A DNA stretch of 64,000 nt from Arthrobacter oryzae (GCF_030718995.1 NZ_CP132204.1:434001-498000); one strand, 5' to 3'; shown: positions 8,675 to 17,412, counted from the stretch's first letter. Notes: generated from the letters alone by a model not told the origin. Numbers and translations: made by a program.

Positions 8675-10377
8675 CGCAGCCAGACGGTGGTGTTTCCGGG
8701 CAGCAGCTTCCCGTCCAGCGGGGCGCTGCTAAGCAGCACCTCGCCGGCCGGGATCTCCACCGGCTCGTCACCGAAGTTGGTGACGGACTGCCAGCCCCCG
8801 TGGCGGCTGAACTGCAGCACCTTGGGGTTGCCGGTTTCCACCCACTCGAGCTCCTCGGCGGTCTGCAGCTCTCGGCGCAGCTTCAGGGCCTTGCGGTACA
8901 GCTCCAGCGTGGAGCCTTCCACGCCGTCCTGGGCGTCCACTGCGTAGCGGGCGAACCATGCAGGCTGGGGCAGGTGGGCATCCCCGGCGCCGAAGCCGAA
9001 CGAGGAGCCTTCCGCGGCCCAGGGCAGCGGCACACGGCAGCCGTCACGGCCGATCTCCACGCCCTTGTTGCGGAAGAAGGACGGGTCCTGACGCTCCGAG
9101 TCCGGGATCTCCGCGACTTCCTGCAGGCCAAGCTCCTCCCCTTGGTACAGGTAGGCCGAACCCGGGAGGGCAAGCATCAGCAGGCTGGCCGCACGGGCAC
9201 GGCGCAGGCCCAGCTCGACGTCCAGTTCCTCGGCCGGGGCGCCGGCCAGCAGCCAGCCCTTGCCGTCCTGGCCCTTGGCGTGGACGCCGCCGCCCTTCGG
9301 CAGGCCGTAGCGGGTGGCGTGCCGGACGACGTCGTGGTTGGAGAAGACCCAGGTGGAGGAGGCTCCGGTGGCCGTGGCTTCGGCGAGGTTCCGGGTGATG
9401 ATCTCGTGGAACTCGTCAGCGTCGAAATCGGCCTGCAGGAGGTCGAAGTTGAAGGCCTGTCCCAGGCCCTGCGGGCTGGCGTAGCGGGCACGGCGGGTGG
9501 CGTGCACCCAGGCTTCGGCGACGGCGGTGCGCGGCGGGTTGTACTCGTTGAACACCTCGCGCCATTCGGCGTAGATCTCGTGGACCTCGTCGCGGTCCCA
9601 GAACGGGTGCGAGCCGTCGGCGAAGCCGTCGGTGCCGGTGTTGGCCTCGCTGAGTTCCACCTTCGACAGCAGCGGCTCGGTGAGGTCCTTGGTGAGGGCG
9701 TGCGCGACGTCCACGCGGAAGCCGTCCACGCCGCGGTCGGACCAGAAGCGCAGGGTCTTCAGGAAGTCGTCACGGATCTCGCGGTTGGACCAGTTCAGGT
9801 CCGGCTGCTCCTTGGCGAAGATGTGCATGTACCACTGGCCGGGAGTGCCGTCCGGTTCGGTGATGCGCTCCCAGGCGGGACCTCCGAAGACGGAGTCCCA
9901 GTCCGACGGCGGCAGCTCGCCGTTCTCGCCCAGGCCGTCACGGAAGATGTAGCGCTCGCGGGCGGCGGAACCGCGCGGGGAGGCGAGGGCTTCCTTGAAC
10001 CATTCGTGGCGGTCGGAGGAGTGGTTGGGGACGATGTCCGCAATCAGCTTGATGCCGGCTTCGTGGAGCGCAGCGGACATTTCCGCGAAGTCCTCCAGGG
10101 TGCCCAGCTTCGGGTCGACGTTGCGGTAATCGTCGACGTCGTACCCGCCGTCCGCGAGCGCGGACGGGTAGAACGGGCTGAGCCAGACGGCGTCGATCCC
10201 CAGTTCCTTCAGGTACGGAACTTTGGCCGTGATGCCCTTGATGTCGCCCAGGCCGTCACCGTTCGAATCCGAGAAGCTGCGCGGATAGATCTGGTACACG
10301 GAGGCCTGGCGCCACCAGTTGGGATCGGCTGCGAGGTTTGAATCGGACAGGGTTGCCAATGTGGCGGTGGTGGACAA
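8671..10377 (-). CDS. GH13 alpha-glucosidase / oligo-1,6-glucosidase
   Basis: 568 residues from a TTG start at 10377, chosen because AAAAGGAA sits about seven bases upstream; the open frame extends 26 codons further without a better signal. GH13 landmarks are VYQIYPRSF, IADIVPNHSSDRHEW, GFRVDVAHAL (nucleophile Asp), AVAEAWVH (acid/base Glu) and FSNHDVVRH (third Asp). It hydrolyses terminal alpha-1,4 or alpha-1,6 glucosides such as maltose, isomaltose or trehalose-like sugars in the cytoplasm. It sits directly after a CUT1 sugar importer and before the aldo/keto reductase, under the adjacent ROK regulator. Confidence 0.92.
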   Translation of the reverse strand: MSTTATLATLSDSNLAADPNWWRQASVYQIYPRSFSDSNGDGLGDIKGITAKVPYLKELGIDAVWLSPFYPSALADGGYDVDDYRNVDPKLGTLEDFAEMSAALHEAGIKLIADIVPNHSSDRHEWFKEALASPRGSAARERYIFRDGLGENGELPPSDWDSVFGGPAWERITEPDGTPGQWYMHIFAKEQPDLNWSNREIRDDFLKTLRFWSDRGVDGFRVDVAHALTKDLTEPLLSKVELSEANTGTDGFADGSHPFWDRDEVHEIYAEWREVFNEYNPPRTAVAEAWVHATRRARYASPQGLGQAFNFDLLQADFDADEFHEIITRNLAEATATGASSTWVFSNHDVVRHATRYGLPKGGGVHAKGQDGKGWLLAGAPAEELDVELGLRRARAASLLMLALPGSAYLYQGEELGLQEVAEIPDSERQDPSFFRNKGVEIGRDGCRVPLPWAAEGSSFGFGAGDAHLPQPAWFARYAVDAQDGVEGSTLELYRKALKLRRELQTAEELEWVETGNPKVLQFSRHGGWQSVTNFGDEPVEIPAGEVLLSSAPLDGKLLPGNTTVWLR

Positions 10378-10467
10378 AAGAGATTCCTTTTCTGGTGTCG
10401 ATTGTTCTTTTTGGTGGGAAAAATAGATGGGTGCCCGGGATGGGGCCTGCTTCACTGCGTCCTACTC

Positions 10468-11382
10468 CTACTTCACTGCGCCCCGCATGACTCCGGACAG
10501 TACCCAACGTTGCGCCAGGATGTAAACCACCAGCGTGGGTGCCATGGCCATCAGGTAGGACGCGAAGGCCAGGCTGTAGTTGGTGTTGAATTCGCCCTGG
10601 AAGAGCATCTGGACCACGGGCAGCGTCTGGAGTGAGGGGTCGGCAATCATCATCTGCGGCAGCAGGAAGTCGTTCCACGAGCCGAGGAAGGCGAAGATGC
10701 CGACGGTGGCGTTCATGGGGGCAAGCAGCGGGAAGATGATCTTGCGGAACACCTGCCACGTGGTGGCCCCGTCCATGCGCGCGGATTCCTCGAGCTCCAC
10801 CGGGATGGACCGGACGAAGGCGATGTAGAGCAGGGTGTTGAAGGAGATGCCCCCGAGGACGTGCAGGAACACGACGCCGGCCGGGTTGTCCAGGCCGAGC
10901 AGTGCCGTCTGCTTGATCAGGGGAAGGATGATCACCGGGAACGGGATGAACATCGCCGAGAGCAGGTACACGAACGAGCCCCGGAAGAACCTGTGGTTCC
11001 AGTTCCGCGCAATGGCACAGGCCACCAGCGAACTGCAGGCCAGGGAGCCGATGACGCTCAGCACCGTAACGAACGCCGTGGACATGAAGGCCCGCGGGAA
11101 GTTGGTGGCCACGTAGGCGGCGGCGAAGTTCTCCCAGTTCATCGGGTTGGGCCAGGCGAGGCCAGTGCCGGTGCCGATCTGCTCCGGGGACTTCAGCGCC
11201 ATCGCCACGGTGAAGTAGAGCGGCAGCAGGACGGTCAACGAGGCGGCCAGCATCAGCGCGGTGAGCCACCAGTTGATCTTGAAGCCCTCGCGGTTGGACC
11301 GGCGCTTCTTCGCACCGGGGGTGTTGCCGCCGGAAACAGCGGAAGCAGAAGCCTTCGCGGCGGGAAGTGTGGATGCAGTCAT
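10468..11382 (-). CDS. Carbohydrate ABC transporter permease (MalG type)
   Basis: 304 residues from the ATG at 11382, which overlaps the stop of the MalF-type gene (TAATG). A ~35-residue basic cytoplasmic N-terminus precedes six predicted membrane helices. The EAA loop reads 'EESARMDGATTWQVFRKIIFPLLAP' (around residues 205-229), diagnostic for CUT1 permeases. It pairs with the preceding permease to form the channel for the alpha-glucoside importer. No ATPase gene is present, so a shared MsiK-type ATPase elsewhere is likely (inference from actinobacterial CUT1 systems). Confidence 0.92.
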   Translation of the reverse strand: MTASTLPAAKASASAVSGGNTPGAKKRRSNREGFKINWWLTALMLAASLTVLLPLYFTVAMALKSPEQIGTGTGLAWPNPMNWENFAAAYVATNFPRAFMSTAFVTVLSVIGSLACSSLVACAIARNWNHRFFRGSFVYLLSAMFIPFPVIILPLIKQTALLGLDNPAGVVFLHVLGGISFNTLLYIAFVRSIPVELEESARMDGATTWQVFRKIIFPLLAPMNATVGIFAFLGSWNDFLLPQMMIADPSLQTLPVVQMLFQGEFNTNYSLAFASYLMAMAPTLVVYILAQRWVLSGVMRGAVK

Positions 11383-12329
11383 TAGAGTGAAACCCCCCGG
11401 CGCTGGATAAGGCGCAGCTGGATGACGGAGATCAGCAAGGTGATCAGGAAGTAGATGACGGCGTTTGCCATCTGGTAGGAATAGTCGCCGCCGGTAAAGC
11501 CGGAGAAGATGCGCATGGCCACGGACTGCGTTGCCATGCCGGGACCGCCGCCGGTGAGCCCCACGATGATCTCGTAGGTTCCCAGGAATCCCTTGAAGCC
11601 AAGGATGACGTTGATCACGAGGTACCCCATGATCAGCGGCAGCGTCAGGCTGATGAACTGCCGGAAGCTGCCGGCGCCGTCGAGGTCCGCAGCTTCGTAA
11701 ACCTCGGAAGGCACGCTCTGGAGGCCTGCCAGGTAGATGATGGTGGCGCCCGGCGCAGCCTGCCACACCGTAACGATCACGATGGCCAGCCAGGCAAGGT
11801 TCTCGTTGGCGAGGATGCTCGCGGCCAGCGGCGTGACGCCGAACCGTTCAGCCAGCACCGGAAGCGTGTTGGAGAACAGGTAGTTGAACACGAAGGAAAC
11901 GATCAGGGCGGAGAGCACCATGGGGATGAAGAACACGGTGCGGATGCCGGTGCGCCATTTGATCTTCGCGTTCAGGCCCAGGGCGATGGCGAGGGCCACG
12001 ACGTTCACCACCACGGTGGTGGTCAGTGCGAACACAAACGTGAAGACGTACGACTGCAGGACAGCCGGGTCCTTGAAGATGTTGACGTAGTTCATCAGGC
12101 CGATGAACTTCCAGTCGCCGTAGCCTGCGTAGTTCGTCAGGCTGAAGAAGACGCCCACGAGTGCCGGCAGGGTGATGAAGAAGGCGAACAGTGCCAGGAC
12201 GGGCACCACCATCCAGTAGTACGTGGGGTCGATCCTGCCCTTGGACCCGGACGTGCCGGCGGGGCGGGAAGTGGGGTTCTTGCGTCCTGCGGGAGGGGCT
12301 GCCTGGGCCACCCGGGATGTTGTAGTCAT
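11382..12329 (-). CDS. Carbohydrate ABC transporter permease (MalF type)
   Basis: 315 residues. The ATG at 12329 is chosen because CAGGAG lies six bases upstream; an upstream ATG-open extension to 12389 lacks a signal. A ~35-residue hydrophilic N-terminus is followed by six helices. The EAA-like loop 'SEVYEAADLDGAGSFRQFISLTLPL' (around residues 210-234) is typical. It forms a heterodimer with the following permease in a CUT1 sugar importer. It lies downstream of the binding-lipoprotein gene on the same strand. Confidence 0.92.
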   Translation of the reverse strand: MTTTSRVAQAAPPAGRKNPTSRPAGTSGSKGRIDPTYYWMVVPVLALFAFFITLPALVGVFFSLTNYAGYGDWKFIGLMNYVNIFKDPAVLQSYVFTFVFALTTTVVVNVVALAIALGLNAKIKWRTGIRTVFFIPMVLSALIVSFVFNYLFSNTLPVLAERFGVTPLAASILANENLAWLAIVIVTVWQAAPGATIIYLAGLQSVPSEVYEAADLDGAGSFRQFISLTLPLIMGYLVINVILGFKGFLGTYEIIVGLTGGGPGMATQSVAMRIFSGFTGGDYSYQMANAVIYFLITLLISVIQLRLIQRRGVSL

Positions 12330-12355
12330 TGAGGCTCCTGGATTCGGGTGGGGGT

Positions 12356-13672
12356 TCAGACCGCGGTACGCTCGGCGACACGGCGCCATTCGTCATCGAG
12401 GGCGGCGAGGAACTGCTCGCCGTTCTTGCTGTACACGAAGGACTGGATGTAGTTGTTCACGGGCACCGACGGCGGGAAGTAGGTCACGGCCCCCTGGAAG
12501 TAGCGCGCTTCCTCCACTGCCGCATTGAGTCCGCTGATCTGCGGATTGCTGACTGCGGGAGCGTCCTTGAGCGGCGAGAACGCAGCGTTCTTTTCGTTGT
12601 ACGTGTTCACCACGGACGGCTCCAGCAGGTAGTTCACGAACCGCTGCGCCGCAGCCATGTTGGGCGTGCTGCGGGTGATCGAAAGCGCCATGTCCACATT
12701 CACGCGGGCCTTGGTCTCTGCCGGGTTGTTGGTCACCGGAAGCGGGAAAGTTCCCAGCCTGATGTCCTTGTTGGCGGCGACAAGCTGCGAGAGGGCCCAC
12801 GGACCCTGCAGGTACATGGCCGCCTGGCCCTTGGCGAATGCCGCGTTGCCGTCCGCGTAGTTCTTGCTGGCCGCTCCGTTTTGCGAGTAGGAGGCGAGCT
12901 GGAGCATCTTGGGGAGTGCCGGGCCGAAGTTGCTGCCGAACGACTCGGCGGAGTCCTTGGTGATGCCGGCACCCTTGGCGCTGAGCTTGGTGAAGAAGTC
13001 CGCGACATCCAGCGCGCCGCCGGACGCATAGTCGAACATGCCCTGGGCGAGGGTCCAGGGGTCCTTGTACGTTCCGTAGATCGGCGTTATCCCGGCCGCC
13101 TTGAACTTTTCGCAGGCAGCAACGAACTCGTCCCAGGTGGTGGGTACGGAGACGCCCCGGGCTTCGAAGATGTCCCGGTTGTAGATCACGCCCGCCGCCG
13201 CCAGCGAGAACGGCAAGGCGTTGATTTCGTTGCCGTTGTACTGTCCCCAGGAGTTGATGAGCTCCTGCATCTTGGGGTCGATGGTGCTGGCCACCGGCAT
13301 GCCGGAGAGGTCGGCGAAGATGCCCTTCTTGACGAAGTCGGCGGTGGCCTGCGCGAAGCCGCGGGTCACCACGTCCGGCGGGTCATTGCGGACGAGGCCG
13401 GGAACAAAATTGCCCTCATTGAAGTCCTGGACCACGCGGATGTCCGGGTTGAGCGCCTCGAAATCCTTGATGACCTGGTTGAAGTAATCCACCACCTCGG
13501 GCTTGTTCTGCATGAAACGGAGGGTGGTGGTTCCGTTCTGCGTGGAAGGCGTGGCGCCGCAGCCGGTCAGGGGAACCATGAAGGCTGCCCCGGCGAGGCC
13601 TGCGGCACGGAGCAGGGAGCGCCGGCTGGGCAGCGATGCGGGCACGGCGGATCCGAACAGAGGAGCGTTCAC
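12356..13672 (-). CDS. Extracellular sugar-binding lipoprotein of CUT1 ABC importer
   Basis: 438 residues from the GTG at 13672. The N-terminus has a twin-Arg-like S-R-R-S-L-L-R-A-A-G motif, a hydrophobic core and the lipobox LTGC. The mature part matches the type-1 solute-binding family ('LRFMQNKPEVVDYFNQVIKDF', 'NGNEINALPFSLAAAGVIYN', 'MYLQGPWAL'). It captures alpha-glucosides for the two downstream permeases. This GTG has no ribosome-binding sequence of its own. It overlaps (GTGA) the stop of a 26-codon upstream ORF that does have one. A TTG at 13765 in the same frame is the alternative start but also lacks a signal. Confidence 0.88.
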   Translation of the reverse strand: MNAPLFGSAVPASLPSRRSLLRAAGLAGAAFMVPLTGCGATPSTQNGTTTLRFMQNKPEVVDYFNQVIKDFEALNPDIRVVQDFNEGNFVPGLVRNDPPDVVTRGFAQATADFVKKGIFADLSGMPVASTIDPKMQELINSWGQYNGNEINALPFSLAAAGVIYNRDIFEARGVSVPTTWDEFVAACEKFKAAGITPIYGTYKDPWTLAQGMFDYASGGALDVADFFTKLSAKGAGITKDSAESFGSNFGPALPKMLQLASYSQNGAASKNYADGNAAFAKGQAAMYLQGPWALSQLVAANKDIRLGTFPLPVTNNPAETKARVNVDMALSITRSTPNMAAAQRFVNYLLEPSVVNTYNEKNAAFSPLKDAPAVSNPQISGLNAAVEEARYFQGAVTYFPPSVPVNNYIQSFVYSKNGEQFLAALDDEWRRVAERTAV

Positions 13673-13749
13673 AGTGCGGTGGCCGGGGTGAGGGGCCGGC
13701 GGCGCGCTGACGGTGGTGCAGGCGGGCAGTGCTTCAGGATGCGGTTCAC
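13669..13749 (-). CDS. Short upstream ORF coupled to sugar-binding lipoprotein gene
   Basis: 26 codons, starting GTG-AAC-CGC-ATC. AAAGGAG sits about five to six bases before the GTG, the best ribosome site in this leader. The predicted peptide starts VNRILKHCPP and is rich in Pro and Arg. Its TGA shares bases with the GTG of the lipoprotein gene (GTGA overlap), which itself lacks a ribosome site. The simplest reading is a leader peptide that delivers ribosomes to the lipoprotein start. A frame error in the sequence is the main alternative. No homology is claimed. Confidence 0.45.
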   Translation of the reverse strand: MNRILKHCPPAPPSARRRPLTPATAL

Positions 13750-13853
13750 AGTTGCTCCTTTGCAAAAGGCTGGGTGAGGGGCTGGGAGAAGAGCTGGCGG
13801 TCGGCGGCCGCCCGGCCCGCCTGCTCTGCGTTGTGTACGTTCAACGTTTATTT

Positions 13854-13872
13854 GGAATCTAAATTTAGTTCC
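13854..13872. promoter_or_regulatory. Likely ROK operator between binding-protein gene and regulator
   Basis: The element GGAATCTAAATTTAGTTCC contains the perfect 10-bp palindrome CTAAATTTAG (13859-13868) with GG/CC outer ends. It is markedly AT-rich for this genome. It lies about 40 bp before the ROK start codon and in the leader of the divergent sugar operon. A second imperfect palindrome (ACGTTCAACGT, 13837-13847) is just beside it. ROK repressors of sugar operons commonly bind AT-rich inverted repeats of this form. Confidence 0.55.
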
Positions 13873-13912
13873 TCAAGTATTATGTGGTGCAAAGCACAGA
13901 GAGGTCAACACC

Positions 13913-15115
13913 ATGTCGGAAATTACGGCGGCCACGCCCCAGCTGTTGCGGCGCGTGAGCGCCGGAGCCGTGCTGGAGTTCATGCGCGCCTCGCAGGCGG
14001 TGACGGTCACGGAAGTCATGGAAGCCACCGGGCTCACCCGGGCAACCGCAATTTCCGTGTGCGAGGACCTCATGGAGCGCGGCTGGATCAGGGAGCTGGA
14101 AAACCAGCGGGCTTTTGGCGGCTACCAGAAAGGCAGGCCGGCGCGCCGGTTCGAGCTCAACGAGCGCGCCGGGTACGTCCTGGGCATGGACGTGGGAATC
14201 TCCAAGGCAACGGTGGTGGTGTCCGATCTACGCGGCAAGGCCCTGGGCCGGTCCAGCCAGCGGTTCGCCGGTGCCGAAATCACCGCGGAAGAACGCGTGG
14301 CCGTCGTTGACCGGACCGCCATGATGGCCCTGCACAGTGTGGGGGCCTCCCCTGACTCGGTGCTCGCCGTCTGCGCCGGAATTGCGGCCCCGGTGGACCG
14401 CAACGGCGATGTACTGGTGACCCAGCATTTCTGGGGACTGTTCGACGTCGGCCTGAAGACCGCGCTACGGGACCTGCGGGGGTGGACGGTGCTGCTGGAA
14501 AACGACGCCAATCTCGCCGCCCTGGGCGAGCGTTGGCGAGGTGCGGCGGCCGGCGTGGACGACGTCGTGGTTATTCTCGCCAGTGAACGCTTCGGTTCGG
14601 GCGTGATCGACGGCGGGCGGCTGCTGCACGGCCGCGGTGGCGGTGCCGGTGAGCTTGCGTTCCTGGACATGCTGGAGGGCGTGGGAGACACGTTCGGCAT
14701 CGCGAACCTTGCCCGCACCTGGGCCGCCGAAGCCCTGGCCGGGAAGGCCAAAACCACGCTGCGGAAGCATGCCGGCGAAGGCGTCGAGGCGGAGCACGTA
14801 TTTGCTGCCGCTGCCGCCGGAGACGCCGTGGCGCTGAAGATCCTGGACCGGCTGGCCGAGAGGATGGCACGGGTGATCGGGGCCGTGGCCACCATCATCA
14901 ACCCCGAGCTGGTGGTCATTGGCGGCGCGGTGGCGAACTCGGCGGGAGTGCTGCTGGGGCCGATCGCTGCACGGCTGCCCGGGTTCACCGCCACTCCCCC
15001 GACCGTTGCCGTTTCCCCGCTGGGCGACTCGATCGTGACCGTGGGCGCGGTCCGGTGCGCCCTGGACTACGTGGAGAAGAACACCCTCGACCTGGAGCTC
15101 GCCGTCCCGGCCTGA
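13913..15115 (+). CDS. ROK-family transcriptional regulator
   Basis: 400 residues; GAGAGG precedes the ATG. The N-terminal winged helix-turn-helix is at about residues 10-70 ('VTVTEVMEATGLTRATAISVCEDLMERGWI'). The C-terminal ROK sugar-kinase-like domain follows ('GYVLGMDVGISKATVVVSDLRG', 'LLENDANLAALGERW', 'GGRLLHGRGGGAGELAF'). The canonical ROK zinc-binding Cys cluster is not evident. It is divergent from the alpha-glucoside import and hydrolysis genes, so it probably represses or activates them in response to a sugar. Its autoregulation through the shared AT-rich palindrome is inferred. Confidence 0.9.
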   Translation: MSEITAATPQLLRRVSAGAVLEFMRASQAVTVTEVMEATGLTRATAISVCEDLMERGWIRELENQRAFGGYQKGRPARRFELNERAGYVLGMDVGISKATVVVSDLRGKALGRSSQRFAGAEITAEERVAVVDRTAMMALHSVGASPDSVLAVCAGIAAPVDRNGDVLVTQHFWGLFDVGLKTALRDLRGWTVLLENDANLAALGERWRGAAAGVDDVVVILASERFGSGVIDGGRLLHGRGGGAGELAFLDMLEGVGDTFGIANLARTWAAEALAGKAKTTLRKHAGEGVEAEHVFAAAAAGDAVALKILDRLAERMARVIGAVATIINPELVVIGGAVANSAGVLLGPIAARLPGFTATPPTVAVSPLGDSIVTVGAVRCALDYVEKNTLDLELAVPA

Positions 15116-15126
15116 GCGGCTCCTGG

Positions 15127-15185
15127 AGCGCGAACGGACATTTGAGGCCCTGGAATCCAAGGGGCCCCAAATGTCCGTTCGCGCT
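15127..15185. repeat. Family B palindromic repeat, copy 1
   Basis: The left arm AGCGCGAACGGACATTTG (from 15127) is answered by its reverse complement ending at 15185. The arms run about 24 nt with one mismatch, around a short central spacer. It lies 12 bp after the ROK gene stop and 22 bp before the convergent NmrA-like gene end. It could act as a bidirectional terminator, but the same sequence recurs at 39298, 41247 and 60460, so it is a dispersed element rather than a one-off hairpin. Confidence 0.9.
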
Positions 15186-15207
15186 GAGCCCGCTCCCGCT
15201 GGGACCC

Positions 15208-15867
15208 CTAGTTGGCCGGCTGCAGCGCCGCGGCGATGGGCAGGGTGCCGTCCCGGAACTCGATGGTGCGTCCGGCGGTTTCCGGCAGCCCCAGGACCGC
15301 GGCCGTCACGAGTGCCACGTTGGCCCGTGAGGTGGCGGTCCCGGCGGAGGTGTCTGCAGGGTTGACGTCGATGAGCCCGCTGCCCGGGCCGTCCGTCAAT
15401 GTTCCGGGGCCCAGGATGGTCCAGGCCAGGTCCGTGCCGCGCAGGTACTGGTCCGCGGCGGCCTTCGCCTCCGCGTAGGCGTGGAAGCTGTTGTCCGCCG
15501 GAACGCCGTGGTTCGGCCCTGCGCCGAAATAGGACACCATGACGTACCGCCCGACGCCGGCCTCCGCCGCCGCGTCCATGGAACGGATGGCGGCGTCCCG
15601 GTCCACGGCATAGGTCCGTTCGGGGTTCCCGCCGCCGGCACCGGCGGACCACACCACGGCGTCCTGGCCACTGAGGGCGGCGGCGAGTTCCGCCGTCGTC
15701 GAGTGTTCAACATCCAGGACCGACGGCGTGGCGCCCGTGGCCGCCACGTCCTCCGTATGGTCCGGGTTGCGGAAGAAGGACGTGACGTCCTCACCGTCCG
15801 CCGCGAGGATTCCGGCCAGTTCCAAAGCCACTTTGCCGTGGCCGCCGATGATTGCGATGCGCGTCAT
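15208..15867 (-). CDS. NAD(P)-binding Rossmann protein, NmrA/SDR-a5-like
   Basis: 219 residues starting with the dinucleotide-binding motif MTRIAIIGGHGKVALELAG (G-x-x-G-x-x-x-x, residues 7-15). The atypical SDR pattern continues with 'DAVVWSAGAGGG', 'GVGRYVMVSYFGAG' and a Y-x-E-A-K motif (YAEAKAAAD) in place of the catalytic Y-x-x-x-K. Members include redox sensors and small reductases; function here is not determined. It converges on the ROK gene across a family B repeat. Confidence 0.82.
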   Translation of the reverse strand: MTRIAIIGGHGKVALELAGILAADGEDVTSFFRNPDHTEDVAATGATPSVLDVEHSTTAELAAALSGQDAVVWSAGAGGGNPERTYAVDRDAAIRSMDAAAEAGVGRYVMVSYFGAGPNHGVPADNSFHAYAEAKAAADQYLRGTDLAWTILGPGTLTDGPGSGLIDVNPADTSAGTATSRANVALVTAAVLGLPETAGRTIEFRDGTLPIAAALQPAN

Positions 15868-15876
15868 GGACCCAGC

Positions 15877-16788
15877 TTACGAGTACTTCAGGCTGAGCAG
15901 GAGCGCCTTCAGTTGCGAGTACTGTTCGCTCGCCATCCAGGCTTTCGCATCATCGGGAGTGGCGAAGACGGGCTGCTTTTCGTAATCGAACACCACGTAG
16001 GCGGCCATGACCCCGTTTGGCAGGAGGACCTGGTTGGTGCCCGACCCCTCCTGCGTCGGCAGGAACTCCTTGGCCAGACGGATGTCCATGAAGTAGTAGA
16101 CCGGAACATTGTCCGCCTGCTGCGTCGGCTCGGGCATTCCGGGATAGGACACGGGAAGAATCTGGTCGGAGGCGAAGCCGAACTCTGCCGGGTTCCCTGA
16201 TACGTCGGTGATTCCCGGCACGGGGGCGGTATCCATGACGGTCCGCTTGACCCGGCCGGCCGCCCCGTCGCCGTACATGCCGCTCTGCACGCGGGCCATC
16301 TCGGCGCCGGAGCCGTCAGCAACCACGGCGACGACGGAACCGGCCTTCGACTCCTCCGTCAGGTAGGGGCCTTGTTCCGTCCGCACGCTCCAGCCTTCCG
16401 GGTAGTCGAAGGAGAGGTGACCGTCGGGGAAGATGAAGGTCTGCGCAACGGGCGCCGCGGGAGCACGTGTGGTTGAAGTCGTCGGGGACGGCGTCGGGGT
16501 TTCCGATGCGGTGACGGTGGTGGCCGGTTCGGGCGCGGACGTCATCGGACCGAGGTTCGTGGCCGCCAGGACACCCGCGGTGACAGCCGCCGCGGCCAGC
16601 GTGATCCCCCCGGCGATGCGGGCGCGCCGCAGCCGTCGCTCTTCGAGCGTCGTCCCACCGGCCGGGAGGCGGTCGCTGAACGCGGCCGGATCGGCAAACG
16701 CTCGGCGAAGGGCAGCTTCACCGTCTGGTATGGACGGATCGTTGCGCACGGGATCCGTCGCGGAAATCATGGTCTTGATCGGATCCAT
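15877..16788 (-). CDS. Membrane-anchored partner of ECF sigma factor (anti-sigma-like)
   Basis: 303 residues from the ATG at 16788, one base after the sigma-factor stop. The N-terminal ~60 residues are cytoplasmic and charged, with no zinc-binding anti-sigma H-x-x-x-C-x-x-C motif seen. A single membrane helix (about residues 63-85) is followed by a Thr/Pro/Ser-rich linker and an extracytoplasmic domain of about 190 residues ('FIFPDGHLSFDYPEGWSVRTE'). The topology fits a sigma regulator that senses the outside, but the anti-sigma role is inferred from position only. Confidence 0.7.
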   Translation of the reverse strand: MDPIKTMISATDPVRNDPSIPDGEAALRRAFADPAAFSDRLPAGGTTLEERRLRRARIAGGITLAAAAVTAGVLAATNLGPMTSAPEPATTVTASETPTPSPTTSTTRAPAAPVAQTFIFPDGHLSFDYPEGWSVRTEQGPYLTEESKAGSVVAVVADGSGAEMARVQSGMYGDGAAGRVKRTVMDTAPVPGITDVSGNPAEFGFASDQILPVSYPGMPEPTQQADNVPVYYFMDIRLAKEFLPTQEGSGTNQVLLPNGVMAAYVVFDYEKQPVFATPDDAKAWMASEQYSQLKALLLSLKYS

Positions 16789-16789
16789 T

Positions 16790-17299
16790 TCAGGCACCCA
16801 TCCTCTGTGTGATCGCTTCTGCACCCGCAGGCATGTGTTTCCGGAACGCTGCCCGCGCCCGGTGTAGCCGGACCTTGGCGGCGGACTCGCTGCACTGCAG
16901 CACGCCGGCGATTTCCGCCGTGCCCAAACCGTCCCAGTAGGCCAGCTGGAGAATGTCCCGGTCTTTTTCCCGCAGGCCGGCCAGGGCATCATGCACGGCC
17001 AGGTTTTCGGAGCCGGCCCCGAAACGGAGGACTGCCGCGGCTCGCAGCTTGTCCTGGAGCGCCCGCTGGCGGTCACGGCTCCGGTACGCATTTCCGATCA
17101 TGTTCCGTGCGACGGTGACCAGCCAGGCGGTATCCGTCCTTTGTTGATCGCCCCACTTCTGCCACACCACCCGGAAAACGTCCGCAGCGATTTCCTCGGC
17201 CACTTCCGGGGATTCCACCCTTCGCCGCACGAACCTGAAAATCGCCGGATAGCTGTCTTTGTGCAAGGCAATAAATGCCAGTTCACGCTCGGAAAGCAC
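16790..17299 (-). CDS. ECF-type RNA polymerase sigma factor
   Basis: 169 residues. Region 2 (about residues 12-75) includes 'SPEVAEEIAADVFRVVWQKW' and 'TAWLVTVARNMIGNAYRSRDR'. Region 4 (about 108-160) has the helix-turn-helix 'GLGTAEIAGVLQCSESAAKVRLHRAR'. There is no extra C-terminal domain. It directs RNA polymerase to a small regulon. It is immediately followed by a membrane protein gene in the same operon, the standard sigma/anti-sigma layout. The target promoters cannot be told from the window. Confidence 0.92.
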   Translation of the reverse strand: MLSERELAFIALHKDSYPAIFRFVRRRVESPEVAEEIAADVFRVVWQKWGDQQRTDTAWLVTVARNMIGNAYRSRDRQRALQDKLRAAAVLRFGAGSENLAVHDALAGLREKDRDILQLAYWDGLGTAEIAGVLQCSESAAKVRLHRARAAFRKHMPAGAEAITQRMGA

Positions 17300-17412
17300 G
17301 GTGTCCCCCTGATGTGTAGCTCTGAGCCGCCTTCTATCTGTATTGTTTCCGGCCCGCAGCCACCAGTTACACGGGCCGCTGGAAATTTTGGTCCCTCTCC
17401 GGATCGCCGGTG

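Noticed and set aside
13672..13765. Treating the TTG at 13765 as the lipoprotein start
   Set aside because: It lacks a ribosome site, adds 31 residues before the signal peptide with no signal-like character, and overlaps the better-supported small ORF.
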